A stretch of 64,000 nucleotides of DNA from Rudaea sp. Lineage in GTDB: Bacteria; Pseudomonadota; Gammaproteobacteria; Xanthomonadales; Rhodanobacteraceae. The notes beneath the pieces are model-generated. The model ran no database searches, was not told the DNA's origin, and saw only the letters and a list, made by a program, of their open reading frames with translations. This document shows, piece after piece, positions 9,321-17,915 of the stretch (position 1 is the stretch's first letter; each line of letters opens with the position of its first letter). The stretch spans positions 1-64,000 of the forward strand of contig JARLJU010000333.1 in assembly GCA_031291055.1 (NCBI GenBank), written 5' to 3'. The translations under genes and the position numbers were made by a program.

Positions 9321-9700
9321 CGCCGGCGACGCGCGATGTTGGTATACATTGGGAAAATGCCGCATGCGCGCATCTGCGCCGGGCCGGACTGGTTCCGGTC
9401 GCGCGCAACTTCACTTGCCGCTATGGCGAAATCGATCTGATCATGCGCGAGAAGAACGCAGGTGGCGGCGACAGCCTCGTTTTCGCCGAGGTGCGCTATC
9501 GCAACGCCGGCGCACGGGGCGACGGCCTGGCCTCGGTCGGCCCGGCCAAGCGCGCGAAACTCGTGCGCGCCGCGGCGGTCTATCTGCAGGCGCATCCGGA
9601 TCTGGCAGGAATGCCCTGCCGTTTCGACGTCGTTGCCTGTAGCGGCACGCCCGAAAATCCCGCTTTCGACTGGATCCGCTCCGCCTTCGACGCATGCTGA
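9317..9700 (+). CDS. YraN/UPF0102 family endonuclease-like protein
   Basis: 127 residues starting at a GTG that overlaps the lpoA stop (GTGA). The restriction-endonuclease-like signature is present: a GEIDLIM segment followed by FAEVRYR, the D-ExK-type core shared with archaeal Holliday-junction resolvases. The N-terminal WENAACAHLRRAG helix is also typical. Its precise cellular role is not settled in the family. Confidence 0.88.
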   Translation: MTPATRDVGIHWENAACAHLRRAGLVPVARNFTCRYGEIDLIMREKNAGGGDSLVFAEVRYRNAGARGDGLASVGPAKRAKLVRAAAVYLQAHPDLAGMPCRFDVVACSGTPENPAFDWIRSAFDAC

Positions 9701-9723
9701 TGACAACCTGCCCGAGAGATCCG

Positions 9724-10320
9724 ATGAAGATGAAAGCATACGCAAGAACGATCGCACTGCTGCTGGCGATGCCGCTGCTGCATGGCTGCTTCGCCGTGGT
9801 GGTCGGCGGCGCGGCAGCGGGAGCGGATGCCGCGCACGACCGTCGCAGTTTCCATACCGTCGTCGATGATCGCAATATCCAGCTGACGACGACCGACCTG
9901 ATCAATCGCGACAAGGAGCTCGTGCGCCAGGACAACCGGGTCAAGGTCGTCGTCTACAACGGCGTGATGCTGCTTTGTGGACAAGTGCGCAGCGTCGAGC
10001 TCAAGCAACGCGCACAGACGATCGCGGAAACCGTGCTGGGCGTCAAACGCCTGGTCAACGAAGTGGAAGTCACGGACGAGCCGCAGGGATTCTGGCGCCG
10101 GCGCCAGGACAACGTGCTGACCGCGCGCGTGAAGACCGGTCTGCTCGACATCACCAGCATGCCGGGCTTCGACCCGACGCGTGTCAACGTGACCTCTGCG
10201 CATCACGTCGTCTATCTGATGGGGGTGGTCAGTCACGAAGAAGCCGACGCCGTCACCGACGTCGCCCGCGACATGAGTGGCGTGGAAAAAGTGGTGAAGG
10301 TGTTCGAGTACACGGATTGA
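9724..10320 (+). CDS. dolP: Outer-membrane lipoprotein DolP (YraP), two BON domains
   Basis: 198 residues from the ATG at 9724, preceded by CGAGAGAT. The signal peptide ends in lipobox LLHGC. Two BON domains follow, roughly residues 50-120 and 125-195, each with the hydrophobic VVYNGVMLLCG or HHVVYLMGVV strand pattern. DolP localises to the division site and supports outer-membrane integrity and amidase regulation in Escherichia coli. It follows yraN by 23 bases, so it is probably in the lpoA operon; the diaA gene that separates yraN and dolP in E. coli is absent. Confidence 0.88.
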   Translation: MKMKAYARTIALLLAMPLLHGCFAVVVGGAAAGADAAHDRRSFHTVVDDRNIQLTTTDLINRDKELVRQDNRVKVVVYNGVMLLCGQVRSVELKQRAQTIAETVLGVKRLVNEVEVTDEPQGFWRRRQDNVLTARVKTGLLDITSMPGFDPTRVNVTSAHHVVYLMGVVSHEEADAVTDVARDMSGVEKVVKVFEYTD

Positions 10321-10348
10321 TGGCGAGGGCAGGCTGAGGGCTGAATGC

Positions 10349-11737
10349 ATGCAATTGCCGGTCGCTTTGCTGGATACGCTGCGCGGACTTTTTCCTGCGG
10401 ATGCGCTTAGCGCTGATGCCGCCGAGTGCCTGGCCTACGGTTACGACAATTCGCGCCGCCAGGCGCAACCGGACGCGGTTGTGTTCCCGACTGAACACGC
10501 GCAAGTCGTTGCGCTGGTTCGTGCGTGTCGCAGCGCACGCACGCCCCTGGTCGCACGCGGCCGCGGCACCAACACCACGGGCGCAAGCGTCCCAGTCGCC
10601 GGTGGCGTCATCGCCAGTTTCGAGCGGATGAACCGCATCCTGCGCATCGACGTGGAAAACCGCTACGCCGTGGTCGAGCCCGGCGTGCTCAACGGCGAGT
10701 TGCAGGCCGCACTCGCGGTCCACGGATTTTTCTGGCCACCCGATCCTACGTCGAGCCCGTACTGCACGGTCGGCGGCAACCTGGCCTGCAACGCTGCCGG
10801 GCCACGCGCCGTGAAATACGGCAGTTGCCGCGAGAACACGCTGGGCCTGCGCGCCGTCTCCGGCGCAGGCGAGGAATTCCGCTGCGGCGTCTACACGTCG
10901 AAAGGCGCCACCGGCTACGACCTGACGCGCCTGCTGATAGGCGCGGAAGGCACGCTCGCGCTGATCACCGAGGCAACGCTCAGGCTTACGCCGAAACCCG
11001 CCGCCAGACGCACTTTGAGTGCAAGCTACACCAATGTCGCGGCCGCGGCCGCCGCCGTCGCACGGATCATGGCGCAGCCGGTCACACCCTGCGCCCTGGA
11101 ATTTCTCGATGGGCAATCGCTGCAACTGGCACGGCGGCATGCCGGCGACGCCATTCCCGGCGCCGGCGCCTTGCTGATCGTCGAAGTGGACGGCGACGCG
11201 GATGCCCTCGCCAATGCCGCGAACGCGATTGCGCGTGCCGCACGCGGCGACGGGCTACTGGAAATGCGCGTCGCAGCCGATGCGACGCAGGTCGAGTCGC
11301 TGTGGGCCGCACGCCGCGCCTTGTCTCCCGCGCTGCGTACGCTCGCGCCGAACAAGATCAATGAAGATGTAGTCGTGCCGGTGAGTCGCCTGCCTGAGTT
11401 GATCGATGGGCTGGCTGATATTTCCGCAAAGTATACAATCCCCATCGTCGGTTTCGGCCATGCCGGCAACGGCAACATCCATGTCAACCTGCTGTATCGG
11501 CCAGAGGATCCGCTGCAATCGGCCAATGCGCCGGATTGCCTGGCCGCGGTGTTCGAGCTGGTACTGGCCCTGGACGGCACGCTGTCCGGCGAGCACGGCA
11601 TCGGTCTGGCCAAGCGCGATTTTCTCGCCAGGGCGCTGGATGCGCAGGCGTTGGCGCTGATGCGCGGAATCAAGGCGCAGTTCGATCCGGACGGAATCCT
11701 GAATCCGGGCAAGTTGTTGCCTGACGCGGGGCCATGA
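10349..11737 (+). CDS. FAD-linked oxidase, GlcD / D-2-hydroxyacid dehydrogenase family
   Basis: 462 residues. The PCMH-type FAD-binding domain shows VARGRGTNTTGASVPVAGG and PDPTSSPYCTVGGNLACNAAGPRA as expected for GlcD-type oxidases; the C-terminal domain contains GFGHAGNGNIHVN, LSGEHGIGLAKRDFL and a final DPDGILNPGKL. Family members oxidise glycolate, D-lactate or D-2-hydroxyglutarate; the substrate cannot be told from sequence alone, and no GlcE/GlcF partners are adjacent. It follows dolP by 28 bases that contain a GCTGAGGGCTGA-type repeat. Confidence 0.85.
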   Translation: MQLPVALLDTLRGLFPADALSADAAECLAYGYDNSRRQAQPDAVVFPTEHAQVVALVRACRSARTPLVARGRGTNTTGASVPVAGGVIASFERMNRILRIDVENRYAVVEPGVLNGELQAALAVHGFFWPPDPTSSPYCTVGGNLACNAAGPRAVKYGSCRENTLGLRAVSGAGEEFRCGVYTSKGATGYDLTRLLIGAEGTLALITEATLRLTPKPAARRTLSASYTNVAAAAAAVARIMAQPVTPCALEFLDGQSLQLARRHAGDAIPGAGALLIVEVDGDADALANAANAIARAARGDGLLEMRVAADATQVESLWAARRALSPALRTLAPNKINEDVVVPVSRLPELIDGLADISAKYTIPIVGFGHAGNGNIHVNLLYRPEDPLQSANAPDCLAAVFELVLALDGTLSGEHGIGLAKRDFLARALDAQALALMRGIKAQFDPDGILNPGKLLPDAGP

Positions 11738-11770
11738 GCTGAGGGCGCTGAAAGCTGAGGGCTCGAAGCG

Positions 11771-12280
11771 TCACAGCGAGCGTTGCAGCAGCGCCAGTAC
11801 AATCGCCGCGTAAAAGCCGGCGATTACATCGTCGAGCATGACCCCGAGGCCGCCACCAATGCTGCGGTCGGCCCATGAGACGGGCCAGGGTTTCCACACA
11901 TCAAAAATGCGGAAAAGCAGAAACCCGGCAAAAATCCACCAGCAGCCATGCTTCGACCATGGTGGTGCCAGCCAGAACAGCGGCGTCAGGGCGATCCACT
12001 GACCGACGAATTCGTCCCACACGGCGATGCCGGGGTCGGCGATGCTCAACGTTCCCACAATCCAGTTGCACGCCCACACACCGAGCGCAAAGGCCAGCAC
12101 GAGCGCGATTGCGTAGAACGGCAACGGCAACTCGCGCAATCCCAGCCACGGCAGCAGTGCTGCGACCGACCCCGCCGTGCCTGGTGCGAACGGACTCAGT
12201 CCCGAGCCGAAGCCAGTGGCGATCCAACCGGCCGGATGGCGGAACAGTACGCGGCGTTGAGCGGAAGACATCTGCATCAT
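11771..12280 (-). CDS. pgpA: Phosphatidylglycerophosphatase A
   Basis: 169 residues with several membrane segments. Family motifs are GFGSGLSPFAPGTAGS near the N-terminus, VWDEFVGQW in the middle and FDVWKPWP followed by GGLGVMLDDVIAG near the C-terminus. The enzyme dephosphorylates phosphatidylglycerol phosphate at the inner membrane. The start overlaps the thiL stop (ATGA), an arrangement found in many gammaproteobacteria, and places it last in the rib-nusB-thiL transcription unit. Confidence 0.93.
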   Translation of the reverse strand: MMQMSSAQRRVLFRHPAGWIATGFGSGLSPFAPGTAGSVAALLPWLGLRELPLPFYAIALVLAFALGVWACNWIVGTLSIADPGIAVWDEFVGQWIALTPLFWLAPPWSKHGCWWIFAGFLLFRIFDVWKPWPVSWADRSIGGGLGVMLDDVIAGFYAAIVLALLQRSL

Positions 12281-13260
12281 GCGAAATGCTCCCAGCCCGG
12301 TCGCGCAATCGCAACCGCATTGCCGGAACTGTCGCGCACGCGCACACCGGGCTCCGTGACGATACGGCCGATGCGGCTCGCACCGCAGCCGCTGCGCGCC
12401 AGATCACCGAGCAGCGACGGCGCCTCGGCCTCGGCTAGACTGAAACACAATTCGTAGTCATCGCCACCGGCAAGCTGGAAGGCGCGGCGCGCGTCCTCGT
12501 CGAACAGCGTCGCCAGCGCCGACGAAGCCGGAAGGCAATCCACGTCGACATCCGCGCCGACACCACTTGCCTTGCAGACATGACCGAGATCGGCGAGCAG
12601 ACCATCGGAGACGTCGATGCAGGCGCTTGCGCGACCGCGCAACACCAGACCCTGCGCAACCCGCGGCGTCGGCCGGTTCAGGCGTGCGATCAGCGCCTCG
12701 CGCGTGCCGATCGGCGCCGACAACAGGCGATCACTGCCGGCATCGTTCTTGTCGAGGCAGCGCAGACCCGCCGCGGCATCGCCGAGCGTTCCGGTGACGA
12801 AGATCGCGTCGCCCACGTGCGCACCGTCACGCAACAGTGCGGCACCTTCCGGCACGAAACCATGCACGGTGATCGTGATGCCGAGCGGGCCCTGCGTCGT
12901 GTCACCACCGACCACGGCCAGTTTGAACTCGCGCGCGAGTGCGGCCAGACCATCGGCGAATTCGCTTACCCAGTGCGGATCAGCGTCCGGCAGAGTCAGC
13001 GCCAGTATCGCCCATGCCGGCGTCGCGCCCATCGCGGCCAGATCGGAAAGATTCACCGCCAACGCCTTCCAGCCGATGTCGTACGCTTTTGCACTGTGTG
13101 GGAAATGCACGCCGGCAACCAGGGTATCGGTGCTGACCGCAAGCAATTGACCGGACGGGACCGCGAGGAGTGCGGCGTCGTCGCCGATTCCCAGGCGCAC
13201 GTCTTCGCGGGCGACGGCGCAGCGTTCGCGAATCATCGCGATGATATCGAATTCACGCAC
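12277..13260 (-). CDS. thiL: Thiamine-monophosphate kinase
   Basis: 327 residues from the GTG at 13260 (protein beginning REFDIIAMIRER), chosen because the family normally starts with this E-F-x-x-I segment and because the codon overlaps the upstream TAG by one base. Motifs include GIGDDAALL, STDTLVAGVHF, KALAVNLSDLAAMGA, VVGGDTTQGP and CIDVSDGLLADLGH. ThiL phosphorylates thiamine monophosphate to thiamine diphosphate. Confidence 0.94.
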   Translation of the reverse strand: MREFDIIAMIRERCAVAREDVRLGIGDDAALLAVPSGQLLAVSTDTLVAGVHFPHSAKAYDIGWKALAVNLSDLAAMGATPAWAILALTLPDADPHWVSEFADGLAALAREFKLAVVGGDTTQGPLGITITVHGFVPEGAALLRDGAHVGDAIFVTGTLGDAAAGLRCLDKNDAGSDRLLSAPIGTREALIARLNRPTPRVAQGLVLRGRASACIDVSDGLLADLGHVCKASGVGADVDVDCLPASSALATLFDEDARRAFQLAGGDDYELCFSLAEAEAPSLLGDLARSGCGASRIGRIVTEPGVRVRDSSGNAVAIARPGWEHFA

Positions 13261-13778
13261 TACGCGCGTATTCCGCGCATCACGGCAGGAAATTCCGGCG
13301 AAGCCGCTTGCGGAGGCTCGAAGGCCTTTCTGATCACTTGCTCGTCTGGCATAGTTTTGGCCTGCCAACGGATAACGCGTATGCCGGCCGCCGTCAGCGC
13401 CTTGTCCTTGACCGTATCGGCATATTGGCGATCACTGCGCGCGTGGGTTGCGTCATCCAGTTCGACTACGGCAACGACGCTCGAATCCTTCAGGCACACC
13501 GCAAAATCCACAACCTTCCGGTCGATCCTGTTTTTCAGCGATCGGCGATTGGCGCTGCCCTTTTTTATGCCGAGCAATGCGGCCAAACTGACCTGCGCAA
13601 GAACAATGTGCCCGGGCAGGGATTTCACAAGCCGCCAGTACAGGATTTGTTCCGCTTGCGTGAGAGGCTTCTGCGCATAGAACGGCCATTCTTCACTTGA
13701 CTTCTTCGCTTTCGCCATCGCCAAAACGGCGAGTACAAGCACCGCAATGATTCCAAAAAAGACCGGTTGCCCACTCAT
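13260..13778 (-). CDS. Membrane-anchored DUF2726 family protein
   Basis: 172 residues from an ATG at 13778. A single N-terminal membrane segment (PVFFGIIAVLVLAVLAM) is followed by a domain resembling DUF2726, a restriction-endonuclease-like fold: LTQAEQILYWRLVKSLPG, then VVDFAVCL, VVAVVELDDATH and a final GIRVIRWQAK. The D, ExD and W-x-A-K positions fit a nuclease-type core, but activity is unproven for most of the family. The stop TAG overlaps the thiL GTG, so it sits tightly inside the nusB-thiL unit. Confidence 0.7.
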   Translation of the reverse strand: MSGQPVFFGIIAVLVLAVLAMAKAKKSSEEWPFYAQKPLTQAEQILYWRLVKSLPGHIVLAQVSLAALLGIKKGSANRRSLKNRIDRKVVDFAVCLKDSSVVAVVELDDATHARSDRQYADTVKDKALTAAGIRVIRWQAKTMPDEQVIRKAFEPPQAASPEFPAVMRGIRA

Positions 13779-13795
13779 CCAGGCGCTCCTGAAAG

Positions 13796-14260
13796 CTATT
13801 TTTCCGTCGAGCCGCGAGACTCCATCGGCCGCCATTCCCTCGCCGCCTTGTCGAGTACCCCGTTGACATAGGTGTGGCCGTGTTCGGCGCTGAAACGCTT
13901 GGCGACTTCAATGGCCTCGTTGATGACGACGCGGTACGGCACATCGGGGCGATGCAGCAGTTCATACGCAGCCAGGCGCAGCACCGCGCGTTCGATAGGA
14001 TCCACCTGGGCGACATCACGATCGAGGAAGGGCGCGAGCGCCACATCCAGTTCCGCGCAATGCTTGTTCACGCCACGCAGCAGATCCTCGAAATAATCCA
14101 GGTCGGCGATTTCCATGTCCTGTTCGTGGCGGAATTCCTCGATCACCCGGTCCATCGCGTTGCCGCTGACCTGCCAGGCGTAGATCGCCTGCAAGGCGCG
14201 GCGGCGCGCGCGGGAGCGTGCGGCGAGGTCGATGCCATCGGAACGACGGTGCTGAGTCAT
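13796..14260 (-). CDS. nusB: Transcription antitermination factor NusB
   Basis: 154 residues, all-helical. [66 protein letters not shown] and the closing [12 protein letters not shown] are the standard NusB segments. NusB with NusE binds boxA RNA and promotes rRNA antitermination. Its ATG overlaps the ribH stop (ATGA), the common ribH-nusB coupling. Confidence 0.96.
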   Translation of the reverse strand: MTQHRRSDGIDLAARSRARRRALQAIYAWQVSGNAMDRVIEEFRHEQDMEIADLDYFEDLLRGVNKHCAELDVALAPFLDRDVAQVDPIERAVLRLAAYELLHRPDVPYRVVINEAIEVAKRFSAEHGHTYVNGVLDKAAREWRPMESRGSTEK

Positions 14261-14721
14261 GTCTTTGTCCACAAATCCACTATTTCGATGGCCGCAAGCG
14301 CGACCTCTTCGCCCTTGTTGCCATGCGCGCCACCGGCACGCGCGAGCGCGTCGGCATGCTGCTCGACGGCAAGTACGCCGTTGAGCACCGGCGTGCCGTG
14401 ATCCAGGGCGACGCGCATCAGGCCCTGCGCGCAACCATCGGCAACCTGTTCATAGTGCCGTGTGTCGCCACGCACGACACAGCCCAGCGCGACGATAGCG
14501 GCATATTTTCCACCGCGTGCGAGCTTCGCCGCAGCAACCGGCAGTTCCCAGGCGCCGGGTACACGCACCAGATCCAGCGTCTCGGGGTCCACCCCATGTT
14601 TGATCAATGCCTGGCGCGCACCTTCGATCAACGCATCGACGATGCGCGGATTCCAGCGGCTGGCGACGATGACGAAGCGAGCCTTGGCGTCGACGCGAAG
14701 TTCGCCGGAGTACGTGGGCAT
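14257..14721 (-). CDS. ribH: 6,7-dimethyl-8-ribityllumazine synthase
   Basis: 154 residues from the ATG at 14721. Motifs include [50 protein letters not shown] and [20 protein letters not shown]; the last two regions carry the catalytic histidine and substrate-binding residues. It condenses 5-amino-6-ribitylaminouracil with dihydroxybutanone phosphate. Immediately upstream is a GGTTGA tandem repeat, and the frame stays open through it as Pro-Gln repeats, but no ATG, GTG or TTG lies near enough to make that extension likely. Confidence 0.95.
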   Translation of the reverse strand: MPTYSGELRVDAKARFVIVASRWNPRIVDALIEGARQALIKHGVDPETLDLVRVPGAWELPVAAAKLARGGKYAAIVALGCVVRGDTRHYEQVADGCAQGLMRVALDHGTPVLNGVLAVEQHADALARAGGAHGNKGEEVALAAIEIVDLWTKT

Positions 14722-14731
14722 GGCTGATCGG

Positions 14732-14813
14732 GGTTGAGGTTGAGGTTGAGGTTGAGGTTGAGGTTGAGGTTGAGGTTGAGGTTGAGGTTGAGGTTGAGGT
14801 TGAGGTTGAGGTT
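14732..14813. repeat. GGTTGA hexanucleotide tandem repeat between ribBA and ribH
   Basis: About 13 to 14 uninterrupted copies of a six-base unit (GGTTGA on the plus strand, TCAACC on the minus strand) fill most of the 190-base ribBA-ribH gap, ending about 11 bases before the ribH start. Arrays like this are prone to slipped-strand copy-number change. A unit of six would not change reading frame but would alter spacing and mRNA structure upstream of ribH. Confidence 0.95.
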
Positions 14814-14911
14814 TCAGAGTGTATAGGGCGGCGCGGTTTTCACGAAACGCGCGAGCGCCGCAGGCCAAGAGACGACTGCAATCCGGGCGCTGCGCGGCCC
14901 TTTCTTCGCCA

Positions 14912-16021
14912 TCAGCCCTCGGACCCCGGCCCCAGTTGTTCGTAACCGACCACCTCCAGCCCGAAGCCGGCCAGACCGAGAAAGCGCCGCGGTGTGCCGA
15001 GGACACGCAACCGGCGCACACCCAGATCAGCGAGAATCTGCGCACCGACGCCATGGCGGCGCCATTGCAACATCTCATCGTGTTCGTGCGGCGCCGCGGT
15101 TTGCGCAAGACGTTCGAGCGCGTTCGCGGCTTCGTCCGCCTCGGTCAAGACCACGACGACACCGCGCCCTTGCGCGACTACGTGGCGCAGCGCAGCGGTA
15201 ACGGTGATGCCGTGGTCGCCGCGTCGCAGATGCAGCACGTCGGTCAGGGTGTCGCGTACATGCACCCGCGCCAGCACCGGTGCAGCGCCGTCGATCGTGC
15301 CGCGCACCAGCGCGAAGTGCGACAGCTGCGTCAGCGCATCGCGATAGCCGACCAGGCGGAAGATGCCGAATTCCGTGTCGACGTCGCGATCGAACACGCG
15401 CACGACCGTTTTTTCGGTCTGTCGGCGATGCTGGATCAGGTCGGCGATGCTGCCGATCCGCAACCCGTGCAATTTTGCGAACTTTTCCAGTTGTGGACGC
15501 CGCGCCATCGTGCCGTCGTGATCGAGGATCTCGACCAGGACGCCGGCAGGCTCCAGTCCGGCAAGTGCGGCCAGGTCGCTGGCAGCCTCGGTGTGACCGG
15601 CGCGCGTCAGCACGCCGCCCGGTTGTGCGGTGAGCGGAAAGATGTGCCCCGGCTGCACGAGATCGATCGCGGTCGCATCGGCACGCACCGCCGTGCGAAT
15701 CGTATGCGCGCGGTCTTGTGCCGAAATGCCGGTCGTGACGCCATCGGCGGCCTCGATCGAAACGGTAAAATTGGTGTGGTGGCGCGAGGCGTTGTCGCTG
15801 ACCATCGGCGGCAGGCGCAATTGTTCGCATCGCTGCCTGGTCAGCGACAGGCAGATCAGGCCGCGCGCTTCGCGCGCCATGAAGTTGATGTGCTCGGGGC
15901 GAACCTTTTCCGCGGCCATGATCAGATCGCCCTCGTTCTCGCGATCCTCATCGTCCACGATCACGACCATGCGGCCGTTGCGGATGTCGTCGACGATCTC
16001 GGGAATGGGAGCAAAACTCAC
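14912..16021 (-). CDS. ribBA: 3,4-dihydroxy-2-butanone-4-phosphate synthase with degenerate GTP cyclohydrolase II domain
   Basis: 369 residues from the GTG at 16021 (protein beginning [17 protein letters not shown]); an in-frame ATG at 16123 is less likely. The DHBP synthase domain (about 1-200) is complete: [28 protein letters not shown] and [14 protein letters not shown]. The C-terminal domain (about 205-369) aligns in position with GTP cyclohydrolase II, but the zinc-binding cysteines of the C-x-C region are missing where [20 protein letters not shown] stands. It probably supplies only the RibB reaction, as in other proteobacterial RibB-X proteins; a true RibA should be encoded elsewhere. 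Confidence 0.9.
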   Translation of the reverse strand: MSFAPIPEIVDDIRNGRMVVIVDDEDRENEGDLIMAAEKVRPEHINFMAREARGLICLSLTRQRCEQLRLPPMVSDNASRHHTNFTVSIEAADGVTTGISAQDRAHTIRTAVRADATAIDLVQPGHIFPLTAQPGGVLTRAGHTEAASDLAALAGLEPAGVLVEILDHDGTMARRPQLEKFAKLHGLRIGSIADLIQHRRQTEKTVVRVFDRDVDTEFGIFRLVGYRDALTQLSHFALVRGTIDGAAPVLARVHVRDTLTDVLHLRRGDHGITVTAALRHVVAQGRGVVVVLTEADEAANALERLAQTAAPHEHDEMLQWRRHGVGAQILADLGVRRLRVLGTPRRFLGLAGFGLEVVGYEQLGPGSEG

Positions 16022-16079
16022 CGGTATGGCCCTTTCTTGAAAAATGCGGCCACGGATGGCCGCTGTTTGATCTTCGCGA

Positions 16080-16679
16080 TCAGGAACGATCGCACGAATA
16101 AAGCCGTTCGACGTGACGCGCAATGATATCCACTTCGATGTTCACGGCGTCGCCTGCGCGCGTGGCCCGGAATGTCGTCGCCTCGATCGTGTGTGGAATC
16201 AGGTTGACGCCGAAAGTGTCGCCGGCGACGTCGTTCACGGTCAGGCTTACGCCGTCGATGCAGACCGACCCTTTCGCCGCGATGTAACGCGAAAGCGCCG
16301 CCGGCACTTCGAAACGCCAGCGCTGCGAGCGCGCTTCGGGCTCTACCGACAATACGCGGCCGATGCCATCCACGTGACCGGAAACCAGATGTCCGCCGAG
16401 GCGGTCCGCAAGGCGCAGCGATTTTTCCAGGTTGACGCCATCGCCGCTTTTCAGCGTGCCGAGCGTCGTGCACGACAGGGTCTCGATCGAGACATCCGCC
16501 GCAAAACTCGCGGCGTCGACCTCAAGTGCGGTCAGGCAGACGCCGGCAACGCAAACGCTGTCACCGACGGCGACATCGGCCAGATCCAGCGCCGCGGCAT
16601 CGACGACCAGTCGCACGTCGCCGCCGCACGGTTCGACCCGCGCGATCTTGCCAACAGTCTGGATGATTCCGGTAAACAT
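16080..16679 (-). CDS. ribE: Riboflavin synthase alpha subunit
   Basis: 199 residues built of two homologous lumazine-binding halves. It begins MFTGIIQTVGKI; the first half has SVCVAGVCLTA and the second SVCIDGVSLTVNDV, with LGGHLVSGHVDGIG marking the start of repeat two. It dismutates two molecules of dimethylribityllumazine into riboflavin. It lies between ribD and ribBA on the same strand, with gaps under 60 bases. Confidence 0.95.
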   Translation of the reverse strand: MFTGIIQTVGKIARVEPCGGDVRLVVDAAALDLADVAVGDSVCVAGVCLTALEVDAASFAADVSIETLSCTTLGTLKSGDGVNLEKSLRLADRLGGHLVSGHVDGIGRVLSVEPEARSQRWRFEVPAALSRYIAAKGSVCIDGVSLTVNDVAGDTFGVNLIPHTIEATTFRATRAGDAVNIEVDIIARHVERLYSCDRS

Positions 16680-16698
16680 GGTCTCTCTCTAAGTGCGA

Positions 16699-17820
16699 TC
16701 AGGGATGATCGCACAGGTACAGCAGACGCAGATCATCCCCGATCCGGCTCTGGTCGATCATGCGCAAGCGCCGGGCTGCCTGGATTTTTTCCAGCGCCGG
16801 CAACTTCAGCAAGGGTCTCCCGCTATCGCCCAGCAGGATCGGCGCGACATACAGCAGCAATTCGTCGACGAGATCCTGCGCAAACAAGTTCCCACACAGG
16901 GTCGGGCCGGCTTCGACTTGCAGTTCGTTCACCCCGCGCCGGGCCAGTTCCTGCAGGACCGCCGACAAGTCCAGACCGTTGGCGTGCGCGCCGACCGCGA
17001 TGCATTCGGCGCGCTCGAATCCGCCTTGCACCGGCTTCGCATCGCGCGCATGAAAAACCAGGGCAGGTGCGCTGCCGTCCAGGACATGCGCGCCTCCTGG
17101 CGTACGCAAGTGGCGATCGAGCATGACACGGAGAGGCTTGAAGCGCTCTCCCTCGACGTCATCGGTAGGGGGGGAATGAAACCGCACCGTCAATCGTGGA
17201 TTGTCCGCGTGCACCGTCCCGCTGCCCGTCATGATCGCCGAACTGCGCGCGCGCCAACGCTGCACGTCGGCCCGCGATGCGTCGCCGGTGATCCATTTCG
17301 ATTCGCCGCTGGCGAGCGCGGTGCGTCCATCCAGGCTCATTGCCAGCTTCACCCGCAGCCATGGCCGGCCGCGTTCCAGGCGTGACATGAAGCCGCGATT
17401 GAGCTCGCGCGCAGCATCGCGCATCAACCCTGTTTCGACGGCGATGCGGGCAGCACGCAGCGCGGAGAACCCGCCACCGGCGACACGCGGATTCGGATCT
17501 TCGCAGGCGGCAACCACGCGCGCGACGCCGGCTGCGATCAGCGCATCGGCGCACGGCGGCGTCTTGCCGAAATGCGCGCAGGGCTCCAGCGTCACATACG
17601 CGGTCGCTCCGCGTGCACGCTCGCCGGCTTCACGCAGGGCGAATACTTCCGCATGCGCTTCGCCCGCACACCGATGCCAGCCCGTGCCAACAACCTCATC
17701 ACCGTGCGCTATGACGCAACCCACGCGCGGATTCGGCTGGGTCGTGTACAGGCCCAGTTCGGCCAGGCGCAGCGCATGGGCCATGTAAGCGTGGTCGCTG
17801 GCAGAGAAAGTTGTGGCCAT
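16699..17820 (-). CDS. ribD: Bifunctional diaminohydroxyphosphoribosylaminopyrimidine deaminase / 5-amino-6-(5-phosphoribosylamino)uracil reductase
   Basis: 373 residues from the ATG at 17820. The N-terminal zinc deaminase domain has HAEVFAL and TLEPCAHFGKTPPC (Zn ligands His, Cys, Cys); the C-terminal reductase domain (about 150-370) has KLAMSLDGRTA, SKWITG and EAGPTLCGNLF. It catalyses the second and third steps of riboflavin synthesis. The 95-base gap to nrdR is filled by GACAAC/GTTGTC-type repeated words. Confidence 0.95.
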   Translation of the reverse strand: MATTFSASDHAYMAHALRLAELGLYTTQPNPRVGCVIAHGDEVVGTGWHRCAGEAHAEVFALREAGERARGATAYVTLEPCAHFGKTPPCADALIAAGVARVVAACEDPNPRVAGGGFSALRAARIAVETGLMRDAARELNRGFMSRLERGRPWLRVKLAMSLDGRTALASGESKWITGDASRADVQRWRARSSAIMTGSGTVHADNPRLTVRFHSPPTDDVEGERFKPLRVMLDRHLRTPGGAHVLDGSAPALVFHARDAKPVQGGFERAECIAVGAHANGLDLSAVLQELARRGVNELQVEAGPTLCGNLFAQDLVDELLLYVAPILLGDSGRPLLKLPALEKIQAARRLRMIDQSRIGDDLRLLYLCDHP

Positions 17821-17822
17821 GA

Positions 17823-17915
17823 ACGGGTTGTCAGTTGTCGATAGTCGGTTGGAGCGGGCAAGAAAGTCGGACTGCTCGTGCCGACAACCGGAAACGAGCA
17901 ATCGACAATCCTCTT
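17823..17915. repeat. Degenerate GTTGTC/GACAAC repeated words between nrdR and ribD
   Basis: Words such as GTTGTCAGTTGTCGATAGTC, GCCGACAACCGG and CGACAATCC fill the gap from the nrdR stop to the ribD start. They are imperfect and occur in both orientations. They resemble the contents of the gspE-gspF gap. Confidence 0.55.

Noticed and set aside
14265-14273. DnaA-box-like TTGTCCACA here and a similar word near 50625
   Set aside because: Isolated single copies inside or at the ends of genes, with no cluster, AT-rich unwinding element or origin-type neighbours.
14732-14813. The GGTTGA array as a CRISPR or as a Pro-Gln N-terminal extension of RibH
   Set aside because: There are no spacers, and no ATG, GTG or TTG lies close upstream in that frame.
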